NCBI RefSeq assembly: GCF_900187975.1
Contig: NZ_FZPC01000003.1
Coordinates: 62,001 to 126,000, forward strand
DNA length: 64,000 bases
Direction of reading: 5' to 3'
DNA from: Pseudomonas delhiensis
GTDB lineage: Bacteria > Pseudomonadota > Gammaproteobacteria > Pseudomonadales > Pseudomonadaceae
Shown here one piece after another: positions 62,651 through 64,000 of this stretch. Under the pieces are notes generated by a model. The model saw only the letters and a program-made list of their open reading frames with translations. It had not been told where the DNA came from and did not search any database. Position 1 is the stretch's first letter. Every line of letters starts with the position of its first letter. A program made the translations under genes and the position numbers.

Positions 62651-63613
62651 TCAGGCCTGCGGCTGCACGCTGACCCAGAAGCGCGTGTGGCGCACGATGC
62701 GCAGCCCGAAGGCGGATTCCAGGGCGGCCAGGGCCAGCTCGGTATCGCCGATGGGGAAGTTGCCGGAGACCTTCAGCCCGGCGATCCGCGGGTCGCAGTG
62801 CAGCACGCCGCTGCGGTAGCGGCCCAGTTCCTCCAGCAGTTCGCCCAGCGGGCGGTCCACGGCGATCAGGCTGCCGGCGAGCCAGGCGGCGGTGTTGGCG
62901 TCGTTGCGCCGCAACGGGCCGAGGTCCAGCTCGCCGAGGTCGAGCTGCTCGCCGCCGTGCAGGATGCGGCTGCGCTGCGGCGCGGCCCGGGGGCGGACTT
63001 CCACGGCCTTGTCGAGCACGGCGACGCGGGTGCGGCTGTCGAGCAGGCGCACGCTGAAGCGGGTGCCCAGGGCGAGGATGCGGCCCTGGGGCGTCTCCAC
63101 GCGGAAGGGGCGGGCGCTGCCGCTGGGGTCCGGCGCGGTGCTGACGAAGATTTCCCCGCGCAGCAGGCGCAACAGGCGTTGTCCGGGGTCGAAGAGCACG
63201 TCCACCGCGCTGTCGGTGTTCAGCGTCAGCGAGGAGCCGTCGGCCAGGGTGACTTCGCGGCGCTCGCCCACCGCGCTGCGGTAGTCGGCCAGCCAGGCCT
63301 GCCAGGGCGTGTCGCGCCAGGCCAGCCAGGCCAGCGGCAGGCCCAGCCCGAGGCTGCCCAGGCCGCCGAGCAGTTGGCGGCGCGACAGCCCGCGGGTGCC
63401 CAGGGTCGGCCCGGCCAACTGGCCCGGCACCCGGGCGAACTGCTGGCGCACCTGTTCCACCCGGGCCCAGGCGCGCTGGTGTTCGGCGCTGGCGGCGTAC
63501 CAGTGCTGCCAGGCGCTCTGGTCGGCGTCGTTGGCGTGGCCGGAGTAGAGGCGCGCGTACCACTGGGCGGCGGCGCGGATGGCCTGGCGTTCGGCCTCGC
63601 TGGGGGCGCTCAT
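62651..63613 (-). CDS. FecR-type anti-sigma factor/sensor
   Basis: A 320-residue transmembrane regulator. A cytoplasmic N-terminal sigma-binding domain ([45 protein letters not shown]) is followed by twin arginines at 78-79 (LSRRQLLGG), one membrane helix (about 81-99) and a periplasmic FecR domain ([17 protein letters not shown] ... [10 protein letters not shown] ... [14 protein letters not shown]). It relays occupancy of the downstream receptor's STN domain to the ECF sigma factor. It overlaps the sigma gene by four bases. Confidence 0.95.
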   Translation of the reverse strand: MSAPSEAERQAIRAAAQWYARLYSGHANDADQSAWQHWYAASAEHQRAWARVEQVRQQFARVPGQLAGPTLGTRGLSRRQLLGGLGSLGLGLPLAWLAWRDTPWQAWLADYRSAVGERREVTLADGSSLTLNTDSAVDVLFDPGQRLLRLLRGEIFVSTAPDPSGSARPFRVETPQGRILALGTRFSVRLLDSRTRVAVLDKAVEVRPRAAPQRSRILHGGEQLDLGELDLGPLRRNDANTAAWLAGSLIAVDRPLGELLEELGRYRSGVLHCDPRIAGLKVSGNFPIGDTELALAALESAFGLRIVRHTRFWVSVQPQA

Positions 63614-64000
63614 GGCAGCATCAGGCAGCAGTGTTCCATGGCCTTGGCCATGTGGTTGTTCACCGTGCGCAGGGAAATGCCCTGGCGCTCGGCGATCTCG
63701 GCGTAGGTCAGGCCCTCGACCTGGGCCAGCAGGAAGCTGCGCTTGACCTTGGCGCCCAGGCCGTCGAGCAGGCGGTCGATCTCCATCAATGCCTCGAACA
63801 GCAGGGCCTGGGTTTCCGGCGAGGGCTGCTCGTCTTCCGGCAGGCTGGCCAGGGCCTCCAGGTAGGCCTGCTCCAGCGAGCGGCGGCGGAAATGGTCGAT
63901 CATCAGGCCCTTGGCGATGGTCGCCAGGTAGTCCCGCGGCTCGCGGATCTCGCCGGCGTTGCGCGCGCGCAGCACGCGGACGAAGGTGTCCTGGGCCAGG
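63610..64000 (-). CDS. ECF (FecI-type) sigma factor, 5' end beyond the window
   Basis: About 130 C-terminal residues are visible, with the beginning of the gene cut at the window edge. The remaining region 2 ([40 protein letters not shown]) and region 4 ([36 protein letters not shown]) match iron-starvation sigma factors. It would transcribe the receptor operon when its FecR partner is signalled, and be transcribed under Fur control. Translation starts upstream of position 64000 on the minus strand. Confidence 0.93.
   Translation of the reverse strand, partial: LAQDTFVRVLRARNAGEIREPRDYLATIAKGLMIDHFRRRSLEQAYLEALASLPEDEQPSPETQALLFEALMEIDRLLDGLGAKVKRSFLLAQVEGLTYAEIAERQGISLRTVNNHMAKAMEHCCLMLP

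Noticed and set aside
59949-62819. 956-codon plus-strand frame over the receptor and PepSY genes
   Set aside because: A long valine/alanine/glycine-rich shadow of the TonB receptor with no signal peptide or family pattern.

Overview
The window reads as a chromosomal segment of a high-GC Pseudomonas of the P. aeruginosa lineage (for example the citronellolis, nitroreducens or knackmussii neighbourhood). The reasons are the codon bias, the gene content and order (yciH-speA; fdnGHI-fdhE-selA-selB-selC; maoC/araC/fabG/thiolase; the mercaptopropionate dioxygenase-rhodanese-LysR cluster), and dozens of Pseudomonas-type REP hairpins (core GCGAGCTTGCTCGC) between operons. The species assignment is inference. 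The gene families are read from motifs and from recalled family sequences, not from searches.

Layout. 0.3-14.7 kb holds ordinary core genes: translation factor YciH, arginine decarboxylase SpeA, a MocR-type regulator divergent from the co-chaperone pair cbpA-cbpM, an FMN reductase, a short-chain epimerase with an arylamine N-acetyltransferase, a MATE exporter, small membrane proteins, and an FadH-type 2,4-dienoyl-CoA reductase. 14.8-25.1 kb is a complete selenoprotein unit. It contains formate dehydrogenase-N (fdnG with an in-frame UGA-Sec codon and a readable bSECIS hairpin, fdnH, fdnI), the maturation factor fdhE, the Sec machinery selA and selB, and tRNA-Sec (selC). A YafO-like toxin with a 56-codon upstream partner is wedged between selB and selC.

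25-40 kb is mostly housekeeping and accessory single genes: an excalibur-domain protein, a GrpB/UPF0157 protein, an orphan ParD-like protein, a VanX-type dipeptidase, a chemoreceptor, and a minus-strand run of lipoproteins, a GNAT enzyme, a DsrE protein and a GcvH-like lipoyl protein. cmoM, a MazG-like pyrophosphohydrolase, and a MaoC/AraC/FabG/thiolase fatty-acid set with a clear terminator follow. 40.4-55.1 kb is a sulfur-scavenging archipelago. It has a four-domain rhodanese, a thiol dioxygenase, a LysR regulator, two SsuD-like flavin monooxygenases, three sulfonate-type binding proteins lacking their own permeases, two anomalous acyl-CoA-dehydrogenase-like proteins (one missing its middle, one missing its end), and tauABCD. 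The most unusual biology in the window is here. The genes plausibly cooperate to import sulfonates or thio-compounds and strip off sulfur, with TauBC the only ABC ATPase and permease in the window.

55.4-64 kb carries an OPT-family transporter, a VapBC toxin-antitoxin pair with a palindromic operator, and a minus-strand iron-uptake operon: ECF sigma factor (cut by the window end), FecR anti-sigma, TonB-dependent transducer-receptor, a PepSY protein and two small membrane proteins. No rRNA, CRISPR array, prophage or complete insertion sequence is visible.
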